From Ignavibacteriales bacterium (GTDB lineage Bacteria > Bacteroidota > Ignavibacteria > Ignavibacteriales > Ignavibacteriaceae): 64,000 bases of DNA. A program made the translations under genes and the position numbers. The notes under the pieces are model-generated. The model worked only from the letters and a program-made list of their open reading frames with translations. It ran no database searches and was not told the origin of the DNA. Positions 26,547 through 36,828 of the stretch are shown one piece after another. Each line of letters begins with the position of its first letter. The first letter of the stretch is position 1. Where the stretch lies: NCBI GenBank assembly GCA_016700155.1, contig CP065001.1:2666001-2730000 (forward strand), read 5' to 3'.

Positions 26547-29500
26547 TTAACTTTTAACACACCTGCCGTTATTTATAGAAAAGTTACAAGATGCACAATG
26601 TGTCAGGTTCTTTGAATAATTCCCGGCTCTTGTATTCTGAATAAATTCTTCAATCAGCGTTTGTGTTTTTAGAATTTCTTTCTGATCTATATCAAGCCGT
26701 ATTTCTTTTTCAGGAAATTTTATGAAGATAAGCCTGCTCTGAATCCGGGTAATCTTCTTAAATAACCTGCTTACAATATAGGAATAAAATTTTAATTGAT
26801 TTAAATAGTGTTCGGATCGCTGAACAATTTCATCTTCTGTGATATTGTCTGTTTTGTAATCGATAATTTCAATTGAATCATCACTAAAAATTATTTTGTC
26901 AATAATCCCGTATAGATAAAAATCTTTTTCTTTAACATAAACCTCGTACTCATTTTCAAATCTATCACTTGCTTTTATTTTTTTATATGATGAAGAGCCA
27001 AGATAGTTTTCCAGGACAGGTTTTATTTCAGTATATAAATTATCATTCAAGTATTCATCAGCAGTGTTCCGTTCATTTTGCAATTCCTCCTTCAAGAAAG
27101 AATCAGCTTCTGATAAATCTTTTTCAAGTTGTAGAAATTTGTGAATGATCCTTCCGCGCAGCGCTGAATAGTCCTGATCCCGATGTTCCTCCTGCTGATC
27201 TTCATATTTTTTATTATTTGTTTCCTCAGAATAATTGAACTCTTGTGTAAATGCTTTTGCGGTATTTCCATAACGCCGGGTTAATGATGCTAACGCCTTG
27301 TACCCGATCTCATACATCAGTTCATATTTTACAGGGCACTGCATATACATTGAAAACCTGGATGCGGAAATTATTTCTCCTTCAGTTGAATCGACAATTC
27401 TGTCAAGATTAAAAACATGATCGACGCTATCTCTTTTCATTCCTGCTGGTGAGTCAATCATTTTTATATTCCTGGTAATTGGTATTCCGTATTTAAGTTG
27501 TTTTGTTTTTGTTGAGTATCCTTTAGAATTTTTTTCAAGAAAAGTCAGATCATTTTTTATTTCAACTTTGTCACCGGTCAGCTCTTTACCAAGACCGTCA
27601 GCAATCATTTGCATGAATGAATCGTTAGGGAAACTATAATTTTCATCCGCGGAACAGGAAATTACCAGGTGGTTTTTCGCTCTTGTCGCACCGACATAAA
27701 GCAGCCGCTTAAGTTCAGCAGATTCCCGTTTCCTGGCAAGCAAATCCACAAACGGAATTAAAGGCGCGGCAAAATATTCCCCAGAATAATTTTGATTAAG
27801 AGGAATTTTAGTGAGTATCCCGAATTCTTTATTGACAGAAACCGATTTTGCTTTTACAGAATCTATCATTGGAGTTGTTTCACATTTGTACAGAACCACA
27901 ACAGGAAATTCCAATCCCTTCGATTGATGAAGCGTCATAACTTTAACTGATTCCGATTCATCGCTCAATGCCGCCTGTGATTCATCTTCCATCGATTCAA
28001 GTGAGTCTTTTAGAAAATCAACATAGTCGTACAAAGTGTTATAACCGTTTTCCGAAAAATCTATGCTAAGCCGGTTTAGTTTTTCAAGATTTGCACGCTC
28101 CTGCTCACCGCCTGCTGTTGAATTGATAACCGGAATAAATACGGAGTCATTCAGAATATTTCTTAATGTTGATGTAAGATCATTTGTACGTGAGAACAGA
28201 ATGTCCTCTTTTATTTTACTTACATGAACCCTGTATTTTTTTTCATGTTCAGAAAACGAAATAAATTTTTGCCATAGATTCGATTCTTCCTCCAAAGATA
28301 TTTCAAATATTTTTGTATCTGGTATTAAGAAGAAAGGTGATCTCAAAATTCCAAGAAGGGCGGCATCATTATCCTGGTTCAGCAGGAATGAAAAATAATT
28401 ATAGATATCATAGATGATCTGTCTCTGGTAAAATCCTGTTCCTCCGACAATCGTAAACGGGATCTTATACTTTATAAAAGCAGATTCAAGTTCACTGAAA
28501 TGTTTCCGCTTCCTTACCAGTATTGATATGTCTTTATACTCAATTTTATTCTCCTGTGAGACATCATTAACCAACGTCAGGATTTTTTTTACAACAAGTC
28601 CGGCTTCTGAGTTATCATTACTCTGTTTTTCATTCGCATCCATCGCAATGAGAAATTCAACATTGCCGAAAGGCTTTTCGGGGCGGGCACAAACTAGATC
28701 CGTATGGTGTACATCATTATAATATTCAACCGGTGATTCAAATAAATTTTTGAAAATATAGTTCACGAAAAGACACACTGCGGGTGCCATCCTGAAACTA
28801 TCCGGCAGGCTCAATAAATATTTTTCACCTGCGGATTGTTTAATATCCTTTTGTGTGCGGTTGAATACTTCAAGCTCAGCATCTCTGAATCGATAGATAC
28901 TTTGTTTTTCATCACCGACAACAAACAGGTTTCCCTTTTTCAGATGATCAAGAATAGGCAGGAAAATATTGTACTGAATTTCATTAGTGTCCTGGTATTC
29001 ATCAACCATGATATACTTAAACTTCTCACTTAATGCTTTGCGCACACTTTCTGATTCAATAATTTTTTGAGTCAGCAAAAGAATGTCCTCATAGTCTAGC
29101 GCACCGACTTCTTTTTTTCTCTCGTTGTAAAGTTCAACTGTCCTTATGATGTGTCCCGAAATATTCTTACCAAATCGTGCCAGTGATAATTCCTTTTGCC
29201 TGTCCTCATCAGAAATTGAAACACGAGACAGAACCGTAAGTAATTCTTCAATTATTACGATTTGATCCTGAACTTGTTCACTGAGTTTTTGTGAAAGATA
29301 CCCTCTTTTTTTAAGAGTAAAACTTTTTGTCGCTATCACATCACACAAATCCAGGAGAAGTTTCAATTTTACTTCTGAGTTTTTAGCCGTCTTAATTTTT
29401 TTTAACAATGGAATTGAACTTAAGGCAACTTCATTTTTTTTGTCAGTGCTCAGAACTGTTTCATTAACTTCTTCAATAGACTTAATGGATTCATTAAGGT

Positions 29501-30155
29501 CATTGATTATAAACCTATCCGCTAATTCTATGAATGACTTGTGAAAGAAGTCCGCAATTTCATCTTCACTTTTTGAATAAAGATTATGTACAAGATTAAA
29601 AACGTTCTTCCTGTTTTTCACAAGACCGGAAAGCTCACGTACAAAAATATCTTTCGATGCAAAAATTCTGATTAACTCTTTTAATTTTTCAGGTTCATTG
29701 CCGGATAGTGATTGCTTTATAAGATCTTCCACGCAAAGCTCAATCAGTTCGTCTGATTCAATTTCATCAATGGCAGTAAAATTCGCATCTAAACCTGCTT
29801 CAACCGGAAATTCTCTCAGGATGTCCATACAAAAAGAATGTATGGTTGAGATGGAAGCTGATACAAGCTGCCGTCTTATTCTTTCAAGACGTTTAAGTAT
29901 GGTTTGATCTTTTTCTATTGAGACTCGTTCATCGATCTGCTTTACAATCTTTGTATAAAGTTCACTCGCGGCTTTTTCTGTAAAAGTTATTGCCGCAATA
30001 TTTCTCAAAGGAAGGTCTTCATTTAAAGCTATTTCAAGGTAACGTTTGGAGAGTATAAATGTTTTGCCTGAACCCGCATTTGCAGTAAGTGACAGATGGT
30101 TTGAATAATCTAATGCAGACTTTTGATGTGGTGTTAAGATATTAACTTCAGCCAT
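26547..30155 (-). CDS. addA: AddA-like UvrD-family helicase-nuclease
   Basis: A ~1200-residue double-strand-break resection enzyme. The Walker A motif is TANAGSGKTFIL near residue 25; motif II is DEYQDTN, followed by GDEKQSIYRFR (motif III) and VMTLHQSKGLEFPVVVLY and YVGATRAKNHL (motifs V and VI). The C-terminal PD-(D/E)xK nuclease is seen as IDKIIF....IEIIDYKTD. The tail has cysteines HCASCNFSINNGRC, reminiscent of the Fe-S-binding cysteines of AddB/RecB-type nucleases. I place the start at ATG 30155 (MAEVNILTPHQ), overlapping the kinase stop by 8 bases; an in-frame start at 30167 is possible. No addB lies beside it. Confidence 0.88.
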   Translation of the reverse strand: MAEVNILTPHQKSALDYSNHLSLTANAGSGKTFILSKRYLEIALNEDLPLRNIAAITFTEKAASELYTKIVKQIDERVSIEKDQTILKRLERIRRQLVSASISTIHSFCMDILREFPVEAGLDANFTAIDEIESDELIELCVEDLIKQSLSGNEPEKLKELIRIFASKDIFVRELSGLVKNRKNVFNLVHNLYSKSEDEIADFFHKSFIELADRFIINDLNESIKSIEEVNETVLSTDKKNEVALSSIPLLKKIKTAKNSEVKLKLLLDLCDVIATKSFTLKKRGYLSQKLSEQVQDQIVIIEELLTVLSRVSISDEDRQKELSLARFGKNISGHIIRTVELYNERKKEVGALDYEDILLLTQKIIESESVRKALSEKFKYIMVDEYQDTNEIQYNIFLPILDHLKKGNLFVVGDEKQSIYRFRDAELEVFNRTQKDIKQSAGEKYLLSLPDSFRMAPAVCLFVNYIFKNLFESPVEYYNDVHHTDLVCARPEKPFGNVEFLIAMDANEKQSNDNSEAGLVVKKILTLVNDVSQENKIEYKDISILVRKRKHFSELESAFIKYKIPFTIVGGTGFYQRQIIYDIYNYFSFLLNQDNDAALLGILRSPFFLIPDTKIFEISLEEESNLWQKFISFSEHEKKYRVHVSKIKEDILFSRTNDLTSTLRNILNDSVFIPVINSTAGGEQERANLEKLNRLSIDFSENGYNTLYDYVDFLKDSLESMEDESQAALSDESESVKVMTLHQSKGLEFPVVVLYKCETTPMIDSVKAKSVSVNKEFGILTKIPLNQNYSGEYFAAPLIPFVDLLARKRESAELKRLLYVGATRAKNHLVISCSADENYSFPNDSFMQMIADGLGKELTGDKVEIKNDLTFLEKNSKGYSTKTKQLKYGIPITRNIKMIDSPAGMKRDSVDHVFNLDRIVDSTEGEIISASRFSMYMQCPVKYELMYEIGYKALASLTRRYGNTAKAFTQEFNYSEETNNKKYEDQQEEHRDQDYSALRGRIIHKFLQLEKDLSEADSFLKEELQNERNTADEYLNDNLYTEIKPVLENYLGSSSYKKIKASDRFENEYEVYVKEKDFYLYGIIDKIIFSDDSIEIIDYKTDNITEDEIVQRSEHYLNQLKFYSYIVSRLFKKITRIQSRLIFIKFPEKEIRLDIDQKEILKTQTLIEEFIQNTRAGNYSKNLTHCASCNFSINNGRCVKS

Positions 30156-33100
30156 TAGCATCCGCATTTTTATTTTTTATTGGCAGTAAAATTTTGAAAG
30201 TAGTGCCTTTGTCTGAATCATCGAGTAAAATACTTCCGCCGATTCCTTCAAGAAATCTTTTTATAAGCTTTAGTCCGATACCCATACCTTTTTCTTTAGT
30301 CGTAAAATTCTGTTCGAATATTTTACCTCTGATACTCTCAGGAATTCCGGTCCCGTTATCTTTAAAGTAAACTATTATTTGATCTTCAATACGGATCAGA
30401 TTAATATTGATTGAATCAGCATTTGCCTGGATACTGTTCCTTACCAGGTTAATAAACATTCTCCTGAAGTTGGATTTGTCGCCCTCGATTATTACGGACT
30501 CAAAATTATGTTCAAAATTTATTTTAATTCTTTCTTCAACAAATAAATTAATCACATCGTTTATGACAGGAACAATGTCTATCTGTTCAAGTTTATAGCT
30601 GGGCATCCTTGCAAAGCTGGAAAATTCAGAAGCAATAAGATTCAATGTGTCTATCTGATTTAGTATTGTCTGAGATATTTTCTCGAACAATTGATCAAAG
30701 TTTTTCTTTTCCCTGAATGATGCCATTAACTGCTGCACAGCAAGCTTCATTGGCGTCAGCGGATTTTTAATTTCATGCGCGACCTGTTTAGCCATTTCCT
30801 TCCACGCATTTTCACGTTCAAGTTCTGCAAGTTCAACCTGGTTTTTCTGCAGTTCACCGGTCATCATATTAAACCTGTCAAACAGTTCTTTTATTTCACC
30901 TCTTTCGTTCCCTTCAAGCTGAATGCTCAGGTCTCCGTTTGCAACAGCCTCTGCAGCCTTTGTAAGCCTTCGTACCGGTGCTGATATCCTGTTAGCCATA
31001 ATTGTACTGATAATTATAATTATCAGAACAGCGAATGAATAAACACCAAATAGAAAAACATCTACATCTATTGTACTGAAGGTTACTTTAATTTTATTAA
31101 ATGCATCCGTTACATTCAGAACATAGTTAGTTCCATTGATATTCACTCTTTTGTAAAACGAGTCATAGGAATAGTTGTCAATCGTTTCCTTAAGAAAAAA
31201 TTCCCTGTAGCTCAAGTAATTCAAAAAATAATACGCATCTGAATTTATGCGGCTGTTAAACAATCCTGCCCTGTAATAACCCGGCTGGGAATTATAAAAG
31301 ACAGCGGTTCCGTCAAATACAGTGTAAGATATTTTTAATTCTTTGGATACGTTCTCAAATATAGTTTGGAGGTTTCTGTCTTTGTGTTTGGTTAATTGAG
31401 TGTTGATATGATTTTCAATGTAGTTCGTTCTTTCATTCAGTTCATTAATGATCGATGTTGTTGTCCGCTCCTGGACAATTTCCCTGTTATAAAGTGCGAG
31501 AAGTCCTACCGGTATAATTGAAACAAATAAAAACGCAACAAGTAACTGATTTTTGAAACTATACCTGAACTCGCTGCGATTGGAAAAAATTATTATCAAT
31601 AGCAGCAGTAATATGAATATACTTTGTGTTATAAATATTTTAAAGAAATTGAACAGGTTCCATGTAAAATGTTTTTCACGGACGGAAACAGAAATAATAT
31701 TCGTACTGTTTTCATATTCAGTTTTGTAAGCATAAGTAAGATAATTTTCATCATTCATATTTAAATTAAGCCAGGCTTCATTATCCCCTGTAAAATCAGC
31801 TTTAAGTACAGGTTGTGTCTGTTCCCTTGACGGATAGATTTCACCGGAAGCTTCAACCAGTTTTGAATCTGAAAATCTGAAAATATTTAACTGCTCATAG
31901 TCTATTACTGAATTGACGAGATTTTTTTTGGATCTCAGGAATTCAGGAATATCCGCCACAGACCTTGTTCCGGTGGCATACTGAATAGAACCTGAAATGT
32001 AACCGAGCAATATTCTTCCCTCAGTTACCGGAACAATTCCATCGAACAATTTAAGATTTGTATCATCATCCGGAACATTTTCGGTTAATGTAATTCCTGA
32101 AATTTTCTGTATCGAAGTACCTTGAGGTAATTTAGTTATCGCATTCATCCCGGCAGAAAAACTTCCAAGATAATCACCGTTCCTGTCGAATAATGTTATT
32201 GCTGAAATCAGTGATTCACGCTGCATCGAGCTCTTACTCCAAATTGCAAAAGCAAGCGCATCAAAATTTGTATTCCGTTTTGGAAATGCACCAACCACAT
32301 CCGGGTTAGTTGAAGCTTCGCTGAGTGATTCTTCAAGCAGAAATTTTACAAGGTTATCATCCGAACGTGTTATTTCAAATGTTGTGGTCTTTAATGATTC
32401 GCGTTCAAGTTCAAGGTTAAAATAATTAAGCAATGAGATGCTGATGATTGAACCGGCAAGCCCGGCATATACATAATTGTAAAGTGAGGTTGTATTAACA
32501 AAGCATAAATGATAGGCAAGAAGGTACAAAACAGTTATCAGCACAAACATAAGAAGCGGGGTTAGCAGCGGCTGCTTTTGAACTATTAAAAATACCTGTC
32601 CTGAAACTTGCAGGAAAATAAAAATCAGAAGGACTAATATCCCCTGCTTTAAATGCAAAGAAACTTTTATATACCGAAGCACCAGCCCTATCAATGGGCT
32701 TATCAAAAAAGCCACTGCAGTCCCAATCAACAGAATGTTGAGACTCATAAGCATTACTTCAGGGGCGGGAATTATTTCAGTACCTCTGAAGTACCGCAAA
32801 GCAGAATCGAAAACAACGCTTTTAACACTTGCAGCAAATCCGCGAATAACAAGCAGTGATAGAACTATCGATAAGAAAAGAAAAATAAATCTCAGGAATT
32901 TCTTTTTGCTTTGATATGTAAGTTCCGAAAGATAGCCTGTCAGGTATTGAAATGTTTTTATGCCGACGATCAAAAGAAGAATACTTGTTACGAATAATTC
33001 CATCGGTGATTTAACGATACCCCATCCAAATGGAGAAGAAAAGTTGGAAGGATCTACAAAAGCTCCCTCTAAAAACCTTGAAGGAAATTCAACCAAAAAT

Positions 33101-33996
33101 AAAATTGCCCTTAATGCTGTAATGTACAGTGTAAATAATATTAATCTTATGAAGCGTGAATTTATTTTTGAAAAGTCTTTCCGGAATCCCAGACCTATGA
33201 AAATGCATGCCATCAAAGCCAGCAGAGATTGAATCTGTGAAAAAGAATTGTTGATTGAATTTACTCTGCCTGAAAGGGATGGTTTAAGAAAACTAACCAG
33301 ACCGATTTTATTGAACTTGTTATTAAGAATGTCGAATGAATACTTTCTGCCGTCTTTAGATTTTTGAGTATATGGCACATAGTCAATTTCGAACTGTGTA
33401 TAATATTTATCTGAAATTTCTTTTGTAAAACTGATCTCTTTGTAATACTCATTCAGGAATGAATAATGTTTTTCGAACGGAACTGAGAAAGCGACAAAGA
33501 AAATATCTGTATCGATGTGCAATGTGTCGATGACGGATAGATAGGTCTGAAGTCCTGACTCATAAAAATAAGTTTCACCAAAGGGATAGCTTAGCGGAAA
33601 TAATTCCTCCTGCGGAATTGCGATAATTGAATTCCACGCAATAAGTTTAGCGTTAGGGGCAAATACTTCGACTGAATAATCTTCAAATTCTTTATTGTTT
33701 ACGGTCTTGATTAATAATCCGTATGACTGATTGCCGGGCTTCAAAATACGATGAAGCTTTTTTGTTAACTGTGTTTTAACCTCAATAAGTTGATGCTCTT
33801 TCTCCTTAAAACTTTTGAAAACATCATTCTCAATTTCCTGGATGGCAATCGAAAGCTCCTTGTTCCAGTTTGTTTCTGTCTTCTCGATAAGCAATGGCGC
33901 TGTAATTCCGGAAACCAGTATCAGGACTAAAACAAAAAAGACGATAGTGAAATATTTTCTATCGCCTTTAAATCTGTTCAGGATTCTTTTTAGCAT
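30148..33996 (-). CDS. NtrY-like membrane sensor histidine kinase
   Basis: A 1282-residue kinase. A helix at ~17-37 leads to an extracytoplasmic domain (~40-245). Then about eight closely spaced helices (~245-525), a second exposed domain (~530-780), another helix, a third exposed domain and a final helix lead to a HAMP domain (NRISAPVRRLTKAAEAVANGDLS). The phosphoacceptor is His1074 in VAHEIKNPLTP, the NtrY-type H-box. ATP-binding boxes are NLVRNSIQANA, DNGTGIPE and KGMGIGLKLIKRFLEGIGG. No response regulator is adjacent. Its ATG overlaps the stop of the DUF4783 gene by one base (TGATG), and its end overlaps the AddA gene. The signal sensed is unknown. Confidence 0.93.
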   Translation of the reverse strand: MLKRILNRFKGDRKYFTIVFFVLVLILVSGITAPLLIEKTETNWNKELSIAIQEIENDVFKSFKEKEHQLIEVKTQLTKKLHRILKPGNQSYGLLIKTVNNKEFEDYSVEVFAPNAKLIAWNSIIAIPQEELFPLSYPFGETYFYESGLQTYLSVIDTLHIDTDIFFVAFSVPFEKHYSFLNEYYKEISFTKEISDKYYTQFEIDYVPYTQKSKDGRKYSFDILNNKFNKIGLVSFLKPSLSGRVNSINNSFSQIQSLLALMACIFIGLGFRKDFSKINSRFIRLILFTLYITALRAILFLVEFPSRFLEGAFVDPSNFSSPFGWGIVKSPMELFVTSILLLIVGIKTFQYLTGYLSELTYQSKKKFLRFIFLFLSIVLSLLVIRGFAASVKSVVFDSALRYFRGTEIIPAPEVMLMSLNILLIGTAVAFLISPLIGLVLRYIKVSLHLKQGILVLLIFIFLQVSGQVFLIVQKQPLLTPLLMFVLITVLYLLAYHLCFVNTTSLYNYVYAGLAGSIISISLLNYFNLELERESLKTTTFEITRSDDNLVKFLLEESLSEASTNPDVVGAFPKRNTNFDALAFAIWSKSSMQRESLISAITLFDRNGDYLGSFSAGMNAITKLPQGTSIQKISGITLTENVPDDDTNLKLFDGIVPVTEGRILLGYISGSIQYATGTRSVADIPEFLRSKKNLVNSVIDYEQLNIFRFSDSKLVEASGEIYPSREQTQPVLKADFTGDNEAWLNLNMNDENYLTYAYKTEYENSTNIISVSVREKHFTWNLFNFFKIFITQSIFILLLLLIIIFSNRSEFRYSFKNQLLVAFLFVSIIPVGLLALYNREIVQERTTTSIINELNERTNYIENHINTQLTKHKDRNLQTIFENVSKELKISYTVFDGTAVFYNSQPGYYRAGLFNSRINSDAYYFLNYLSYREFFLKETIDNYSYDSFYKRVNINGTNYVLNVTDAFNKIKVTFSTIDVDVFLFGVYSFAVLIIIIISTIMANRISAPVRRLTKAAEAVANGDLSIQLEGNERGEIKELFDRFNMMTGELQKNQVELAELERENAWKEMAKQVAHEIKNPLTPMKLAVQQLMASFREKKNFDQLFEKISQTILNQIDTLNLIASEFSSFARMPSYKLEQIDIVPVINDVINLFVEERIKINFEHNFESVIIEGDKSNFRRMFINLVRNSIQANADSININLIRIEDQIIVYFKDNGTGIPESIRGKIFEQNFTTKEKGMGIGLKLIKRFLEGIGGSILLDDSDKGTTFKILLPIKNKNADANG

Positions 33997-34454
33997 CAGT
34001 TAAATGTTATCTGTGATATTTTCCAGCGGTTGCCTGTTTTTTTAAGTGAGATATATACACGGGCTGTATCGCGTTTACCTTTCAGATCATAACTGTAAAC
34101 TCCTGTAGCATAAGGTGAAGTTTCATCATTTCTGATATTATTAAACCTGAATGATGTGATCTGGTAAACCTTAAAATATTCCTCGAGTACATAATAAGCC
34201 TGGTTAGAACTGTAATAACCGCTGACTCCGTTTGATAAACTCAGGTATGTCTGCGGACTGAAATACCCTGACAGCGCGGCAACATTACTTTCAGAAATAC
34301 CGGTTTGAATTTCATCAAACACAATTTGTGATTCGGATTTCTGATTATTCAATCGGTTCTTATCAACAAGACTATTCCCCTGCCCAAAAATAATTTGTGC
34401 AGGGGATGTAATTAAAAGGATTGTCAATAATATGTGAAGAGTTCTAATCATCAT
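33996..34454 (-). CDS. DUF4783-like exported protein
   Basis: A ~150-residue protein with a signal peptide (MMIRTLHILLTILLITSPAQIIFG). The mature part resembles DUF4783 of Bacteroidota, an NTF2-like/lipocalin-sized domain of unknown function: IQTGISESNVAALSGYFSPQTYLSL, then YYSSNQAYYVLEEYFKVYQITSFRF, YATGVYSYD and RVYISLKKTGNRWKISQI. The open frame runs to 34478, but the ATG at 34454 (or 34451) follows AAGAGA closely and gives a proper signal peptide. It is translationally coupled to the sensor kinase downstream, so it may act in the same envelope-sensing pathway; that link is inference. Confidence 0.7.
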   Translation of the reverse strand: MMIRTLHILLTILLITSPAQIIFGQGNSLVDKNRLNNQKSESQIVFDEIQTGISESNVAALSGYFSPQTYLSLSNGVSGYYSSNQAYYVLEEYFKVYQITSFRFNNIRNDETSPYATGVYSYDLKGKRDTARVYISLKKTGNRWKISQITFN

Positions 34455-34526
34455 TATCTCTTGATTAAATTTAATCAATAATTAAGATGAAATCTATAAA
34501 CAACTTTTCAAAAAACTTTTTAACAC

Positions 34527-35354
34527 TCACTGGTTTGAACTTATTTCAGTTCTTGTTCTGTTGCTTCTTGAAAGCGGACCTCTTTCATCCGGAACTGCCT
34601 TTAGCTTAAGTTCCCTGTTGCCCTCAACTAACTGATACGCCCAGTCGAATACTATGCGGTCACCTGTTATCGCTTTTACCCTGATCTTTGCATAGTGGTT
34701 ATCCCAGGTCCAGATTACGTATGTATGTCCGACTCTTGCAATTTCATCCTTTGTTGAAGACCATCCGCTTGTAGGAGCGAAAGGTATATCATAGATATCA
34801 TTTGTCGGTCCCATATCCCTGATGTCAGTATCATTGTAAACATCCAGGTAAAAAGTGCCCTGGTAATTTTCAAAGAAGAAATCAGCGTCATTATCGTCAA
34901 AAGGAACAACAAGATAGTCTGAGAATGAATAACCCGAATTGTCAGGAAATCTCCTGAAGTCGAAAATTGCCTGGTTAAATCCTTCAGGTCTTGGAGTTGC
35001 GTAAACAACATCAACGCTCAGTTCACTTTCATTGCCATTATAGTCATATGCGGTTACAGCATAGTAAAGTGTCAGACCGTTACTTGCTCCGTCATCAATA
35101 AAATAATTTGAAGATGTTGAGCCGATAAGTGTGTACTTTCCGTCATACGAATAAGCGTAGTAAACGTTGTAACCGGCAAGGTCGCCTTCCCTGTTGTCAT
35201 CCCAGTAAAGGTCGACGCGGTTATCGCCGTTTAATACAACAATGTTTCTTGGTTCAGCCGGTGGAGTATAATCGAAATATGAATCGTTAATATCACACGC
35301 GTTAAATAAAAACAGTGTGGTTAAGATTGACAGGTATAATATTTTGTTTTTCAT
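34527..35354 (-). CDS. Lipoprotein with fibronectin type III domain
   Basis: A 275-residue lipoprotein: KNKILYLSILTTLFLFNAC gives a lipobox ending at Cys20. One FN3 domain occupies about residues 30-120 (PAEPRNIVVLNGDNRVDLYW, GYNVYYAYSYDGKY, LTLYYAVTAYDYNGNES). The rest, with several aromatic and Asp residues, is unrecognised and may be a beta-sandwich. The ATG at 35354 is set by AAAGGTG six bases upstream; the GTG three codons earlier lies inside that site. It is monocistronic on the minus strand, 72 bp upstream of the DUF4783 gene. Confidence 0.75.
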   Translation of the reverse strand: MKNKILYLSILTTLFLFNACDINDSYFDYTPPAEPRNIVVLNGDNRVDLYWDDNREGDLAGYNVYYAYSYDGKYTLIGSTSSNYFIDDGASNGLTLYYAVTAYDYNGNESELSVDVVYATPRPEGFNQAIFDFRRFPDNSGYSFSDYLVVPFDDNDADFFFENYQGTFYLDVYNDTDIRDMGPTNDIYDIPFAPTSGWSSTKDEIARVGHTYVIWTWDNHYAKIRVKAITGDRIVFDWAYQLVEGNRELKLKAVPDERGPLSRSNRTRTEISSNQ

Positions 35355-35452
35355 GATAATCACCTTTATTTAAGTTCTGTTGGTGATTACCCAATTAAGA
35401 TGCCACTAAAAAACAGCTTTAATGACTGTTAATGCAGGATTTTTCGCAGGGA

Positions 35453-35474
35453 ATTGTATAGATGTTTATACAAT
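35453..35474. repeat. Perfect 8-bp inverted repeat in pyrC-lipoprotein gap
   Basis: ATTGTATA (35453-35460), a 6-base spacer, TATACAAT (35467-35474). It lies about 100 bp upstream of the lipoprotein gene start on the minus strand and 50 bp after pyrC. It has no T-tract, so it looks more like an operator or a weak hairpin than a terminator. Role unknown. Confidence 0.35.
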
Positions 35475-35523
35475 ATGAATTTTAAAATGAGCAGTTAAAT
35501 CCAGGTGCTTTTAGCGCCTGCAA

Positions 35524-36816
35524 TTAAAGTACACTAAACTCGCCGCCTATAAAGATCTTTCCTTTATTGATTACTGCAGCGGGTTTACCCGTCAGCAATC
35601 TCTTATGGAAAGGTGAATTTATTGAAAGCGATTTGGACTTATGAATATCCGCAGTCCAGACTTCATCAATATCTATAATACTAATGTTTGCTGTTTCACC
35701 CTCTTTAATTTGAGGGACAGGAAGATTAAGGATTTTTCTCGGATTGATTGAAAGTTTTTCAATGATCTGTTCAAGTGATAAAACTTTTTTATGGTAAAGT
35801 TCTGTGAAAGCCAATCCCACTTGTGTTTCAAGTCCAATAATTCCGTTTGGTGCGTATTCAAACTCAGCTTCTTTTTCTTCAATTGAATGTGGTGCGTGAT
35901 CACTTGCTATGCAATCAATTGTGCCGTCTTTTAATCCGGCAAGAATCTCATCAACATCTGCCTGAGTTCGAAGAGGAGGATTCATCTTTGTATTAGTATC
36001 ATAAGTTTTAACCGCATCATCAGTCAGTGTAAAGTGATGAGGTGTTACTTCAGCAGTTACGTTAATGCCTCTTGCCTTAGCTTCCCTTACAAGTTCAACA
36101 GACCTCTTTGTACTTATATGTGCGATGTGAACTTTACCACCTGTGTATTCAGCCATCATTATATCGCGCATCACGATCAGGTCTTCTGCAACTGAAGGAA
36201 TTGGAGGTAAGCCGAGTAACGTCGAGTTTATACTTTCATTCATCGCACCGCCTGCGAGAGATTCATCTTCACAATGTTCAATTACCGGCAGATTATACAT
36301 TTTAGAATATTCAAGTGCGCGTTTTAGTATTGATGCTGTTTTAATCGCAATTCCATCATCAGAAAAACCAACCGCGCCGGCTTCATACAACTCAGCCATT
36401 GGAGAAATCGTTTCTCCTTTTCTTGACATTGTAGCTGCGCCAACAGGATAAACATCAACAAGATGATTCATCGCTTTGTCTTTTATTAATGTTATCACTT
36501 CCGCGGAATCAATAGCGGGTTCTGTGTTAGGCATACAGGCGAGTCCAGTAAATCCCCCGTTTGCCGCCGCGTTGCATCCGGTTACGACAGTTTCTTCATC
36601 TTCTCTTCCGGGTTCGCGTAAGTGTACGTGCATATCGAATAATCCAGGAACCACATATTTATTCTTCAACTCAAATTCTTTTGCGCCTTCAGATTCTTTC
36701 TTTTCAAGCTTACCTATCTTTTGTATAACTCCGTCAACTATCAGAACATCAACATTTTTTTCATTCAACTTCTGATGGGGATTAAAAACATTTACATCTT
36801 TAAGAACTATCTTCAT
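35524..36816 (-). CDS. pyrC: Dihydroorotase
   Basis: A 430-residue class I dihydroorotase, third step of de novo pyrimidine synthesis (carbamoyl-aspartate to dihydroorotate). Zinc-site motif DMHVHLREPG (His63, His65) is intact, followed by ACMPNTEPAID, VIEHCEDESL, VHIAHISTKRSV and IASDHAPHS, which hold the other metal ligands and the catalytic Asp. It is the last gene of pyrR-pyrB-pyrC and starts 12 bp after pyrB. It is therefore under the same leader control as pyrR. Confidence 0.96.
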   Translation of the reverse strand: MKIVLKDVNVFNPHQKLNEKNVDVLIVDGVIQKIGKLEKKESEGAKEFELKNKYVVPGLFDMHVHLREPGREDEETVVTGCNAAANGGFTGLACMPNTEPAIDSAEVITLIKDKAMNHLVDVYPVGAATMSRKGETISPMAELYEAGAVGFSDDGIAIKTASILKRALEYSKMYNLPVIEHCEDESLAGGAMNESINSTLLGLPPIPSVAEDLIVMRDIMMAEYTGGKVHIAHISTKRSVELVREAKARGINVTAEVTPHHFTLTDDAVKTYDTNTKMNPPLRTQADVDEILAGLKDGTIDCIASDHAPHSIEEKEAEFEYAPNGIIGLETQVGLAFTELYHKKVLSLEQIIEKLSINPRKILNLPVPQIKEGETANISIIDIDEVWTADIHKSKSLSINSPFHKRLLTGKPAAVINKGKIFIGGEFSVL

Positions 36817-36828
36817 TTAAATTCCTGT

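Noticed and set aside
35502..35520. Terminator CAGGTGC/GCGCCTG downstream of pyrC
   Set aside because: Imperfect short stem with no T-tract on either strand; not strong enough to call.
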